A stretch of 64,000 nucleotides of DNA from Acinetobacter wuhouensis (GTDB taxonomy: Bacteria; Pseudomonadota; Gammaproteobacteria; Pseudomonadales; Moraxellaceae). The stretch lies in the NCBI RefSeq assembly GCF_001696605.3, contig NZ_CP031716.1, forward strand, positions 1,674,001 through 1,738,000, in the 5' to 3' direction. Below the pieces are notes generated by a model that worked only from the letters and a program-made list of their open reading frames with translations, made no database searches and was not told the DNA's origin. Shown here piece by piece: positions 47,020-55,060 of the stretch. The translations under genes were made by a program, and so were the position numbers. The first letter of the stretch is position 1. Each line of letters begins with the position of its first letter.

Positions 47020-47856
47020 TTATTTCCAGCCTGCAAACCACATGTCTTTACCGAAATCTTTGTCTAAAATTTCACGGACTTGTTGTGAGTTTTGGAAAGC
47101 ATGGATAAATTTTGCTAATTTTTGATTTTGGTCTTGATAATCACTGCGTGTAACAAAAAGAATCGCGTACTTTTTATCAATCGGATCTAAGAACAATGCG
47201 CTGTGTGGATCTGCTTTTTTCGCCATATTTAGATAATGAGGGAAACCAAAAATCAGATCAGCATCGTCATAAGCTAAAGCAGTTTGTGGACCTTCAACTT
47301 CTAAAAATTTCAATTGCTTAGGATTGGCGACAATATCTTGAAGGGTAGACAATTCATTATTGACATCTTTGATTTGAATTAATCCCGCACGGTGCAATAA
47401 GATCAATGCACGTGCTGAATTTACAGGATCACTTGGAATAACCACACGCGCATTTTGTGGCAATGCGCCTAAGGATTTATATTGTTTTGAATATAAACCG
47501 ACATGACTACCACTGCCTGTACCAAAAGCGTGTAAATCGTAATTGGTCTGTTTAATGGCATTTTTAAGAAATACACTTTGTTGGAAAAAATTCGCATCAA
47601 TGTCACGGTTTTGTACTGCAACATTCGGTGCTTGCCAATCCGAAAATTCTACCAATTTGACGTGAATACCATCTTTTTCAACTTCATTGGCAACCGCTTG
47701 TAAAAGCTCTGCATAAGGTGGGCTGATGCCTATGGTCAAGACATTATCTTGCTGTTGATTTTTGACATAGCGATAGCTGAATAGCCCAACTACGACAAGA
47801 ATAACGATAAGCCCAATGATCAGATTTTTGCTTTTGAGTTTGGAAACTTGAGACAT
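47020..47856 (-). CDS. MetQ/NlpA-family substrate-binding protein (copy 2)
   Basis: A 278-residue MetQ-family binding protein. Typical elements are TIGISPPYAELLQAV, VKLVEFSDWQAPN, DIDANFFQQ, LKFLEVEGPQTALAYDDADL and the terminal MWFAGWK. It carries an N-terminal membrane helix (LIIGLIVILVVVGLFSYRYV) with no lipobox Cys, so it seems anchored by an uncleaved helix rather than a lipid. It directly follows a paralogue of roughly half-identical sequence, a tandem duplication. Ligand unknown; a sulfur-containing compound is inferred from context. Confidence 0.88.
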   Translation of the reverse strand: MSQVSKLKSKNLIIGLIVILVVVGLFSYRYVKNQQQDNVLTIGISPPYAELLQAVANEVEKDGIHVKLVEFSDWQAPNVAVQNRDIDANFFQQSVFLKNAIKQTNYDLHAFGTGSGSHVGLYSKQYKSLGALPQNARVVIPSDPVNSARALILLHRAGLIQIKDVNNELSTLQDIVANPKQLKFLEVEGPQTALAYDDADLIFGFPHYLNMAKKADPHSALFLDPIDKKYAILFVTRSDYQDQNQKLAKFIHAFQNSQQVREILDKDFGKDMWFAGWK

Positions 47857-47866
47857 GATTTATTCC

Positions 47867-48733
47867 TTATTTCCAACCTGCAAACCATAGGTTTTCACCG
47901 ACATCATCATTTAAAGCTTGTTTCACTTTGTCAGATGTTTGATAAATTTTAATAAATTCTTTTAACTGTTCTGCTTTCTTAGGATGGGTTTGCTCATAAT
48001 CGTCTTTCACCACAAATAAAATGGCATAACGGGTATTGGTATTGTCATCCAATAACAAAGCTTTATTTGGATCAATTGTTTTTGCTAAACGTAAATAGAG
48101 TGGATAGCTAAATACCAAATCGGCATCATCAACTGCACGTGCAGTCTGCGGTCCTTCAACTTCGATGAAATTAAAATGCTTTGGATTTTCTGTAATGTCT
48201 TGCAAATTCGACAAATGATTTTCAGGATCTTTGAGCGTAATGAGTTTGGCTTGTTGTAATAGCAATAAAGCACGTCCTTGATTCACAGGATCATTGGGAA
48301 TCACCACACGAGCATTTTCAGGCACAGCATCTAAGGAATTATATTTTTTAGAATAAAGCCCAACATGGGTTGCAACACCTGTGGCAATCGGTTTGAGCTT
48401 AAAGCCTGTTTCTTTGGTGGCATTGCTTAAAAATGGCTGATGTTGAAAATAGTTGGCATCAATATCACCATGATTCAGCGTGATATTGGGTGTATTCCAA
48501 TCTGAAAATTCGACGAGTTTTATATGAATCCCTTTTTGCTTTGCTTCATCAACCGCAACTTGTAAAGGTTTTGCAAATGGTGGACTAATCCCCAGGGTAA
48601 TCTCTTCTGAACCTGCTTTTTTATGCTGATTCCAATAAATTAATCCTGCGATGACCGCGATAATAATCACACCAAGTACAATAAACTTGTTTTTGGATTG
48701 TTGTGATTTGGCTGTTGTATTTGTTTGAGTCAT
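47867..48733 (-). CDS. MetQ/NlpA-family substrate-binding protein (copy 1)
   Basis: A 288-residue paralogue of the next gene, with the same motif order: TLGISPPFAKPLQVAV, IKLVEFSDWNTPN, DIDANYFQHQPFL, FIEVEGPQTARAVDDADLV and LWFAGWK. The N-terminus is again an uncleaved-looking helix (FIVLGVIIIAVIAGLIYW) without Cys. It lies 41 nt after the monooxygenase gene and 10 nt before copy 2. Two binding proteins for one MetNI suggest two ligands or two affinities. Confidence 0.88.
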   Translation of the reverse strand: MTQTNTTAKSQQSKNKFIVLGVIIIAVIAGLIYWNQHKKAGSEEITLGISPPFAKPLQVAVDEAKQKGIHIKLVEFSDWNTPNITLNHGDIDANYFQHQPFLSNATKETGFKLKPIATGVATHVGLYSKKYNSLDAVPENARVVIPNDPVNQGRALLLLQQAKLITLKDPENHLSNLQDITENPKHFNFIEVEGPQTARAVDDADLVFSYPLYLRLAKTIDPNKALLLDDNTNTRYAILFVVKDDYEQTHPKKAEQLKEFIKIYQTSDKVKQALNDDVGENLWFAGWK

Positions 48734-48774
48734 AAGTTGCCCCGAATATAGTGAATATTTAAAATGAAGTCGTT

Positions 48775-50220
48775 TTAAGCACTTTGCTTTTGCTTAGGTA
48801 TTGCATCTGTGCTATTTAATGTGTTCGAGTTATCTTTTGAGTTTTGACATCGAAAATGTGAAGCAGGGTGTAGCGCTGTAAGATGATCGCCATGTTGAAA
48901 GATTTTTTGGCGTAAAGAGCCTTGCGCATATTGAGTCTTAAATCGTCCCCGTTGTTGGAGTTCTGGAATCACATATTGAATAAAGTCATGATGTGATTCA
49001 GGTGCTACTGTGCGCGTCAGGTTAAAACCATCAATCCCTGTTTCATCAATCAGTTGAATCAGTTTTTCAGCAATGGTTTGACCACTCCCGATGATCAGTG
49101 GATAACGTCCGCCAAGTTTGTGCTGTGCTTTTAAATCATTTGGCGTGATTTTGTTTTCTTTAAACTTATTATTCACCGATGCAATGCTATTGGTTTGACG
49201 ATAAGGAATCGCTTCATCATCTGCATATTGCGCGAGATTAATCCCCACTGAACTTGAGAAATGCGCCAAACCTGCTTCAGGGCTTGCATAACTTGCATAT
49301 TCTTCAAGTTTTTGCTGTGCCAATACATCCGTTTCAGCGGTGACGACTGTAATACCGACAAAGATTTTAATGTCCTCAGGGTTGCGACCTTGTTGCACAG
49401 CCAATTCACGAATTTTATTAACCTGCTGTTTGAGCTTTTCAGGTTGGTCACCGCCAATAAACACACATTCGGCATGTCGGGTAGAGAAGGCCAAACCACG
49501 AGGTGATGCACCTGCTTGAAACAGTACAGGCGTGCGTTGTGGCGAGGGTGAAACTTGGAATACCCCCTCACTTTGATAGAAACGACCTTGATGTTGAATC
49601 TGATGGACTTTATGAGGATCAGTGAAAATTCGATTTACTTTATCTTTACGAATCGCATCATTTTCCCAAGAACCTTCCCAATATTTATAGCAAAGCTCTA
49701 AGAACTCTTCGGCTTGTTCATAGCGCAGATCATGGTCTTTTAAACCCTTTTGACCAATTAAACGCTCGGCACTGTCCAAATACCCTGTGACAATGTTCCA
49801 ACCGATACGGCCTTGGGTGAGATGATCTAAACTCGCAAAGCGCCGTGCAAATTGATAAGGCGTTTCATAACTTAGATTGACTGTAATTCCAAAACCTAAG
49901 TTTTGAGTCACACTCGCCATCGCTGAAACCAATGTCGATGGATCATGGCTTGGCAATTGAATAGATTCTTTCAGTGTCAAATCTATACCATTCTGATATA
50001 CATCATAGACCCCTGTAATATCGGCAATAAATAAACCATCGAACAATCCTGCTTCCAAGGTTTTTGCAAGATCAGTCCAATAACTGAGCTCATTGAAACG
50101 ATGTGATTCATCACGAGGATGCGTCCACAAACCATGATTGATATGACCCACGCTGTTCATATCAAAAGCATTGAGTAGAATTTGCTTTTTTTGCGTTGAT
50201 TTTTGAGATGTATTTGTCAT
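48775..50220 (-). CDS. LLM-class flavin-dependent monooxygenase (NtaA/SnaA/DszA family)
   Basis: A 481-residue FMNH2-dependent monooxygenase of the DszA/NtaA/SnaA group. Members oxidise sulfones, nitrilotriacetate or related compounds. Motifs visible are LLNAFDMNSVGHINHGLW at the start, LFDGLFIADITGVYD, RIGWNIVTGYLDSAERL and PVLFQAGASPRG. The start is the ATG that overlaps the stop of the upstream gene (TAATG) with a GAGGGA site. A separate flavin reductase would be needed and is not adjacent. With two SfnB-like proteins upstream, a role in releasing sulfur from organosulfur compounds is likely. Confidence 0.9.
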   Translation of the reverse strand: MTNTSQKSTQKKQILLNAFDMNSVGHINHGLWTHPRDESHRFNELSYWTDLAKTLEAGLFDGLFIADITGVYDVYQNGIDLTLKESIQLPSHDPSTLVSAMASVTQNLGFGITVNLSYETPYQFARRFASLDHLTQGRIGWNIVTGYLDSAERLIGQKGLKDHDLRYEQAEEFLELCYKYWEGSWENDAIRKDKVNRIFTDPHKVHQIQHQGRFYQSEGVFQVSPSPQRTPVLFQAGASPRGLAFSTRHAECVFIGGDQPEKLKQQVNKIRELAVQQGRNPEDIKIFVGITVVTAETDVLAQQKLEEYASYASPEAGLAHFSSSVGINLAQYADDEAIPYRQTNSIASVNNKFKENKITPNDLKAQHKLGGRYPLIIGSGQTIAEKLIQLIDETGIDGFNLTRTVAPESHHDFIQYVIPELQQRGRFKTQYAQGSLRQKIFQHGDHLTALHPASHFRCQNSKDNSNTLNSTDAIPKQKQSA

Positions 50221-51467
50221 TACAATGTCCCTCTGCGTGGTGGAAGAATATTGTTCAGCACATAATTTCCAATAAAGTAATATTTCCAACGAGATGCATC
50301 ATGCAAGGTATGTACACGAGCATTGCGCCAATGACGATCTAAGCCATCCACACGCTGACTGCCTCGACTTCCTGCAAGTTCAATTAATTTCGATGATGCT
50401 TTGAGCGCTGTTTCTGTACTGTGCGCACGAACCTTTGCGACATCGATTGAAGCTTTGGCAATATTCTCAGCAGTTGGATGAGGCTTTGCTAGATCAATCG
50501 ATTGAGCCGCTTGTTTGAGGAGTACTTCACTTGCTCGAACATCAGCTGCTACACGACCCAATTCATAAATGGTTAATGGATCTTGATCTGCACTTTCTAC
50601 TTTGGCATCGACCCAAGCCCGTGCCTTTTTCACACTTTGAATGGTTTCTTCAAATGCAGCTCGGGCGATGCCTGTTTCAATTGCAGCATGCATGATTTGC
50701 GCAAAAGGACCGACCAAGGTGGGTTCGGAAAATGCGCGATCAAAACGCACTACATCTTCTGCTTCAACAAAAACTTGATTGAATTTAACCGTACCGCTAC
50801 CTGTCGTTTTTTGTCCAAAACCTGTCCAATCATTGATACGTTGAACGCCTTGAGCATCGGCTGAAATAAAAGCAAGGTATTCACGATCCTCTGCATCACG
50901 GACAAGCGTTGGAATACGATGTGCAAATAAGCTGCCTGTGCAATAGAATTTTTCACCATTCACCACAAAGCCATGCTGATTTTGAGCTTGCGCAATTTGG
51001 GTATGTTTTTGCGCTGCGGTTTTGGTCTTAAACTCTGCCAATGCATTGCCATAACGCGCACCTGCGAGTACTTCGGCATAGAACTTTTGCTTTTGCGTTT
51101 CTGTGCCATTATTGCGCAGTACTTCCAAAGCATAAAAATGGTTCTGCGGAATTTGTCCGATTGAACCATCTACACCACTCAAAAGTGCAATGATTTTCGC
51201 CACAGTCAGACTGGAAACTTCCGCACCACCATATTGCTTTGGTACTGTAATTGCCCATAAACCTGATTGGCTAAAGGCTTCAATTTCCTCAAAAGGCAAA
51301 AGACGTTCAGCATCTCGTTGAATCGCACGTTCTTTAAATTGCACACTTAAGGCTTCGGCAATCTCTAAAGCCTCTGCATCAGTTTTGATTATATGTGCTT
51401 TGCCAAAGCCTAGATTTGCAACGGTTTCAGTGTGTTCAGACTTATAAATATTTTGAAAAGTGGTCAT
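50220..51467 (-). CDS. Acyl-CoA dehydrogenase-fold flavoprotein, SfnB/DszC-like
   Basis: A 415-residue flavoprotein of the acyl-CoA dehydrogenase superfamily, closest in form to SfnB and DszC, which oxidise sulfur compounds with reduced flavin. Visible features are GLWAITVPKQYGGAEVSSLT, IGQIPQNHFYALEVLR, GEKFYCTGSLFAHRIPTLV, the TTGSGTVKFNQVFV strand and the C-terminal RHWRNARVHTLHDASRWKYY. It is a paralogue of the gene upstream (34-nt gap) and overlaps the monooxygenase start. The precise substrate is unknown. Confidence 0.9.
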   Translation of the reverse strand: MTTFQNIYKSEHTETVANLGFGKAHIIKTDAEALEIAEALSVQFKERAIQRDAERLLPFEEIEAFSQSGLWAITVPKQYGGAEVSSLTVAKIIALLSGVDGSIGQIPQNHFYALEVLRNNGTETQKQKFYAEVLAGARYGNALAEFKTKTAAQKHTQIAQAQNQHGFVVNGEKFYCTGSLFAHRIPTLVRDAEDREYLAFISADAQGVQRINDWTGFGQKTTGSGTVKFNQVFVEAEDVVRFDRAFSEPTLVGPFAQIMHAAIETGIARAAFEETIQSVKKARAWVDAKVESADQDPLTIYELGRVAADVRASEVLLKQAAQSIDLAKPHPTAENIAKASIDVAKVRAHSTETALKASSKLIELAGSRGSQRVDGLDRHWRNARVHTLHDASRWKYYFIGNYVLNNILPPRRGTL

Positions 51468-51501
51468 CTTAATTCCCCTGATGAATGATTTTTACTGTGT
51501 G

Positions 51502-52707
51502 TTAAATCCAAGCATGGCGTTGGTTTTGCACACCATTGAGGTAAAAATTACCAATGGCATAAAATTTCCAACGCACAGGGTCATGTAGGGTATGCACGCG
51601 GGCATTGCGCCAATGTTGATCGAGATTGTGTGTCTCCAAACTTGAACGGCTACCACCAAGTTCAATCAGCTTTTCAGAAATATGCAGGGCAGCATCATTG
51701 GCATAGACTTTGGCTTCAGCCACAATGATCGAAGCTTTACTGGCTTCTTCAGGTGTAACAATCTCTTGAGAATCAAGTTGATCAAGATATTCAGCCGCTT
51801 CATCCAACAGTAAAATAGAAGCATCAAGCAAAATATTCAGTTTGCCGACTTCCTGTAGGGTGTAGGCTTCAAAACTGGCTTTCTCGACATTGGCATCGAC
51901 AATAGGGCGTGCTTTATGAATCGTAGAAATTGTTTCGGCAAAGGCTGCTTCTGCGATTCCAACATCAATCGCCACTTGGATCAGTTGTGAATATGCACCA
52001 CGATATTTAGATAAATCTGCGAGCACATGTTCTTTCATGATTAAGTCAGGATGAACCACCACATTATTTAAGCGAACTGTGCCACTCGCTGTGGTACGTT
52101 GCCCAAAGCCATCCCAATCATTCAAAATTTCAACACCTTTTGCCTTGGCATCAATAATGGTTAAAACCGTATAGCCCTCAGGATGTAAGGCACGAATGGC
52201 TAAGTAATCTGCAAAATAAGAACCCGTAGAATAGAATTTTTCGCCATTTAAAAGATATTGATCTTCAATTTTGTCTAATCGTGTTGTGATCGCAGTTGTA
52301 TCTTTGCTATGACGTTCAGGACCACCATTGGCTAAACGTTTTCCTTTGAGTATTTCGCCATAAATAAACTGTTTTTGTGGTTCAGTGGCAATTTGTTCAA
52401 TCGCATTCAATAAGCCAAACTGATTTTGTGGAATTTGCCCGACACTTGCATCTGCTTTGGATAAGATACGAAAAACCTGAACCAAAGTTTTATTGGAAAC
52501 TTCCGCACCCCCATATTTTTTGGCGATGCGAATTCCTCCCAAGCCTTTGTGACTGAAATCATCAATCACATCAACAGGGAGAATACGTTGTTGATCACGA
52601 ATATTTCGTTCTACCAATGCAAAGTCAGCAACTTGATAGGCTGCATTAATTGCTTGTTGATCATTTTCAATAATAAAAATATTGGCTGTTGAATTTAAAG
52701 TAGACAT
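51502..52707 (-). CDS. SfnB family sulfur acquisition oxidoreductase
   Basis: A 401-residue acyl-CoA-dehydrogenase-fold protein of the SfnB family, associated with use of dimethyl sulfone and other organosulfur sources under sulfur starvation. Shared motifs with the next gene include GGIRIAKKYGGAEVSNKT, VGQIPQNQFGLLNA, NGEKFYSTGSYFADYLAI, RTTASGTVRLNNVVV and HWRNARVHTLHDPVRWKFY. It is the first gene of the operon. The 400-nt region upstream should carry the promoter and any regulator site, but I could not recognise a sigma-54 or CysB site. Confidence 0.9.
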   Translation of the reverse strand: MSTLNSTANIFIIENDQQAINAAYQVADFALVERNIRDQQRILPVDVIDDFSHKGLGGIRIAKKYGGAEVSNKTLVQVFRILSKADASVGQIPQNQFGLLNAIEQIATEPQKQFIYGEILKGKRLANGGPERHSKDTTAITTRLDKIEDQYLLNGEKFYSTGSYFADYLAIRALHPEGYTVLTIIDAKAKGVEILNDWDGFGQRTTASGTVRLNNVVVHPDLIMKEHVLADLSKYRGAYSQLIQVAIDVGIAEAAFAETISTIHKARPIVDANVEKASFEAYTLQEVGKLNILLDASILLLDEAAEYLDQLDSQEIVTPEEASKASIIVAEAKVYANDAALHISEKLIELGGSRSSLETHNLDQHWRNARVHTLHDPVRWKFYAIGNFYLNGVQNQRHAWI

Positions 52708-53117
52708 GTTGGCACCTGTAGATCAATACCAAAACGCTAAGCAATATTTGATAGAAAAGTAAATGAAGTTTTCTGCGATAAACTGCATGAATAATATTAA
52801 GCATCATTCAAGCTAAATTTATGATTATTGATGATAAATTAACTTATTGATCTATAATAAATTTGTTGAATATTCACTGTTTTTATATAAGGTTGCAGTC
52901 AAGTTTTTATAGTGAAAATGCATATTCTTGGCAAAAACAGTGATAAGTCCGCTTTAAACAACAGTTTAAATATTGGGCTGAATGACAGGGCATTTGAGCA
53001 AAATGTTCATTGTAATTCTGCGGATGAGTGTCTAAAGTACAGAAGATTAGTCAGGATTCATCTATCTATTTTAGATCACCTTAAGTTTTTAATTAGAAGA
53101 ATAAATTTGGAGATTTC
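52708..53117. promoter_or_regulatory. Divergent region between the sulfur operon and a GST gene
   Basis: About 410 AT-rich nt. It has to contain promoters for both directions. A 111-codon frame at 52912-53247 on the plus strand overlaps the GST gene and is judged spurious. No clear operator, riboswitch or sigma-54 promoter is visible. Confidence 0.45.
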
Positions 53118-53882
53118 ATGCGCACGTTGTACCAATTCCCACTCTCTCATTATTGCGAAAAAGCACGTTGGTTGCTGGATCATAAGGAATTGGATTTTAT
53201 TGCGCAAAATGTTACGCCAGGTGTACATCGCGCTTTTGCTCAACTAAAAACTGGGCAAAATAAATTACCGATTTTAAAAGATGGCGAAAAATATGTAGCT
53301 GGAACAACCCAAATTGCACTGTATTTAGATGATGTCTATCCAGAACATCGTTTGATTCGTGGCGATGCGACGCTACGTGAAAAGATCTTAGAAATAGATG
53401 GGATTTGTAATGAACTGGGGATTCATGTACGTCGTTGGGGCTTGGCACATGCACTGGCTGAAGGTGATGAATCACTTGAAATTATTATCGGTGAAAAAGG
53501 TTATTTACGTCAGTTTGAGAAGTTTTCCAAACCAATTCTAAAAAGTTTGATGTCAAAACGCTATCAGCTCGATGATGAGCGTGTGGAACAGTCTAAATAT
53601 AGCCTCGATATGACGATTGAAAGCCTGAATCAAGTTTTAGTTGAAAATGGATGTCGTTATATGGTTGGAGATCGTTTAGGATTGGCTGATATTGCGGTAT
53701 GTTCTATGCTTGCACCTTTACTGACGCTTGATTCAACGCCATGGGAAAGAGAACAGACAGAGCATAAGTCAGTTGAATTCACAGCGTTTTGCCAGCATTT
53801 ACTGGAACTTCCTTTGGGACAATATATCAAACGAATTTATGCAACTGAACGTCATGCACGTGTGGATTGGCGCGGGATTTAA
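53118..53882 (+). CDS. Glutathione S-transferase family protein
   Basis: A 254-residue protein with an N-terminal thioredoxin-like domain (LYQFPLSHYCEKARWLLDHK, NKLPILKDGEKYVAGTTQIA) and a C-terminal helical domain (YMVGDRLGLADIAVCSML). The SHYCEKAR motif provides a Ser/Cys pair at the active-site position. It is longer than the typical GST because of an extended helical region. A TTTGGAGA ribosome site is 5 nt upstream. The substrate is unknown; proximity to the sulfur operon could be coincidental. Confidence 0.88.
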   Translation: MRTLYQFPLSHYCEKARWLLDHKELDFIAQNVTPGVHRAFAQLKTGQNKLPILKDGEKYVAGTTQIALYLDDVYPEHRLIRGDATLREKILEIDGICNELGIHVRRWGLAHALAEGDESLEIIIGEKGYLRQFEKFSKPILKSLMSKRYQLDDERVEQSKYSLDMTIESLNQVLVENGCRYMVGDRLGLADIAVCSMLAPLLTLDSTPWEREQTEHKSVEFTAFCQHLLELPLGQYIKRIYATERHARVDWRGI

Positions 53883-53977
53883 ATAGAATTACAGGTGTAA
53901 TCGAGATAGATTCTCAATATAAGTCTCCAATTTTTTGAAAAATTCAGTATCATAGGGCGTGATTGGAGATTTTTTGA

Positions 53978-54352
53978 ATGCAAAAGTTCGTGATGTTAGG
54001 TGCTTTAAGCACTGTTTTATTGATGGTAGGTTGTGCTGAAAAAAAACCTGCAACGCCTGAAGAGATTTGGCAAGGTTACTGTACCAGTATTGGCAATGCA
54101 GCGCGTTCGATCACTTTAGATCGTCAAAACGGTATAACGCATAAAGAAGCGTTAGACTATGCTAATAAAGTAACAGATCCAACAACGAAAGGTTTTGTAC
54201 TTGAATATCTTGAAAAAATTTATGCATTACCAGATGCAGAATTGAAAACTGATCAAACTGCGGTACAAACCAAGTTCAAACAAGAAGCCTATGAACAGTG
54301 TTTAAAAACACCACATGATCCGAAAAAAATGCCAGATTACAAACCGTTCTAA
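53978..54352 (+). CDS. Small lipoprotein of unknown function
   Basis: A 124-residue predicted lipoprotein: MQKFVMLGALSTVLLMVGC, with a VGC lipobox at Cys19, then EKKPATPEEIWQGYC. The mature domain is helical, with Cys in GYCTSIGNAAR and YEQCLKTP. The stop codon lies in the loop of the terminator hairpin, so coding and termination overlap. Function unknown. Confidence 0.8.
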   Translation: MQKFVMLGALSTVLLMVGCAEKKPATPEEIWQGYCTSIGNAARSITLDRQNGITHKEALDYANKVTDPTTKGFVLEYLEKIYALPDAELKTDQTAVQTKFKQEAYEQCLKTPHDPKKMPDYKPF

Positions 54353-54368
54353 GTGAACGGTTTTTTTA
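54341..54368 (+). terminator. Terminator overlapping the lipoprotein stop codon
   Basis: AAACCGTTC with GAACGGTTT, loop TAAGT containing the stop codon, followed by a T run. Confidence 0.85.
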
Positions 54369-54482
54369 TATCAGTCATTTATGGAAATAGGTCAAATTTA
54401 GTCACAAAATATGATTAGCATAAAAAAAGAAAAGCATATATAAAATATAGAAATAGAAAATAAAAACTCGCGAGGACTGATC

Positions 54483-54752
54483 ATGGAAGTTGTTGCATAT
54501 TTACACAATGCGGATTTGCTCGTAGAAGATGAACAAGGTGTGGCTGTCATTAGTGGGAGCCATTATGTACTGAGTCTTGGTGATAAAGTTTTTTTCCAAG
54601 AAATGATTGATGAACAAGCCAAACTCTATTTAGTCAAAATATCCTTTGCCAGTGCAGATCACATGATGTTGCATGAGGACGAAGTACAAATGAAATTTGA
54701 AGGTTGTCGTACTGAATTTCAAAAGTACGTAAACAGTACAACAGTCCACTAA
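54483..54752 (+). CDS. Hypothetical small protein
   Basis: An 89-residue, soluble, acidic protein (MEVVAYLHNADLLVEDEQG...) with predicted beta-rich content and no signal peptide or membrane helix. A GCGAGGA ribosome site precedes it. It is a single gene closed by a hairpin. No family recognised. Confidence 0.65.
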   Translation: MEVVAYLHNADLLVEDEQGVAVISGSHYVLSLGDKVFFQEMIDEQAKLYLVKISFASADHMMLHEDEVQMKFEGCRTEFQKYVNSTTVH

Positions 54753-54778
54753 GGTGTAATACTTTTAGTCACAATACT

Positions 54779-54805
54779 ATGGCAACATTTAGGTTGCCAT
54801 TTTTA
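54779..54805 (+). terminator. Terminator of the small hypothetical gene
   Basis: ATGGCAAC with GTTGCCAT, 8-bp stem, loop ATTTAG, then TTTT. Confidence 0.85.
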
Positions 54806-55060
54806 TGTCTATAAAATGTCGTTAAAAGTAATGCGAATGTCAGTAATCTCTGAAATGATTGTTGAATGATCAAATTTCAAGTTTTCCGTATAAGAAGTGC
54901 TTAACTATTTATTTACAAAATAATGGTCATCACGAATTAATACGTTCATTGCATTAACTTTTGACATGATTTTTAGTAAAATTTGACAGTCCATATTGCT
55001 CGTGAAGCTTTTGACAAGCTGGAATTCATAAGCAATTTTTTAAAAAAGAGGAATAACACC
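54806..55060. promoter_or_regulatory. Upstream region of acnB
   Basis: About 255 nt containing three TTGACA hexamers (54961, 54983 and 55011) without well-placed -10 boxes that I can name. It presumably holds the acnB promoter. No gene visible. Confidence 0.4.

Noticed and set aside
52708..52911. Possible sigma-54 promoter or SAM-type riboswitch for the sulfur operon
   Set aside because: No GG-N10-GC pair at a suitable position and no recognisable conserved riboswitch core on the minus strand.
52912..53247. A 111-codon plus-strand frame before the GST gene
   Set aside because: Overlaps the well-supported GST gene by about 130 nt in another frame and lacks protein character.
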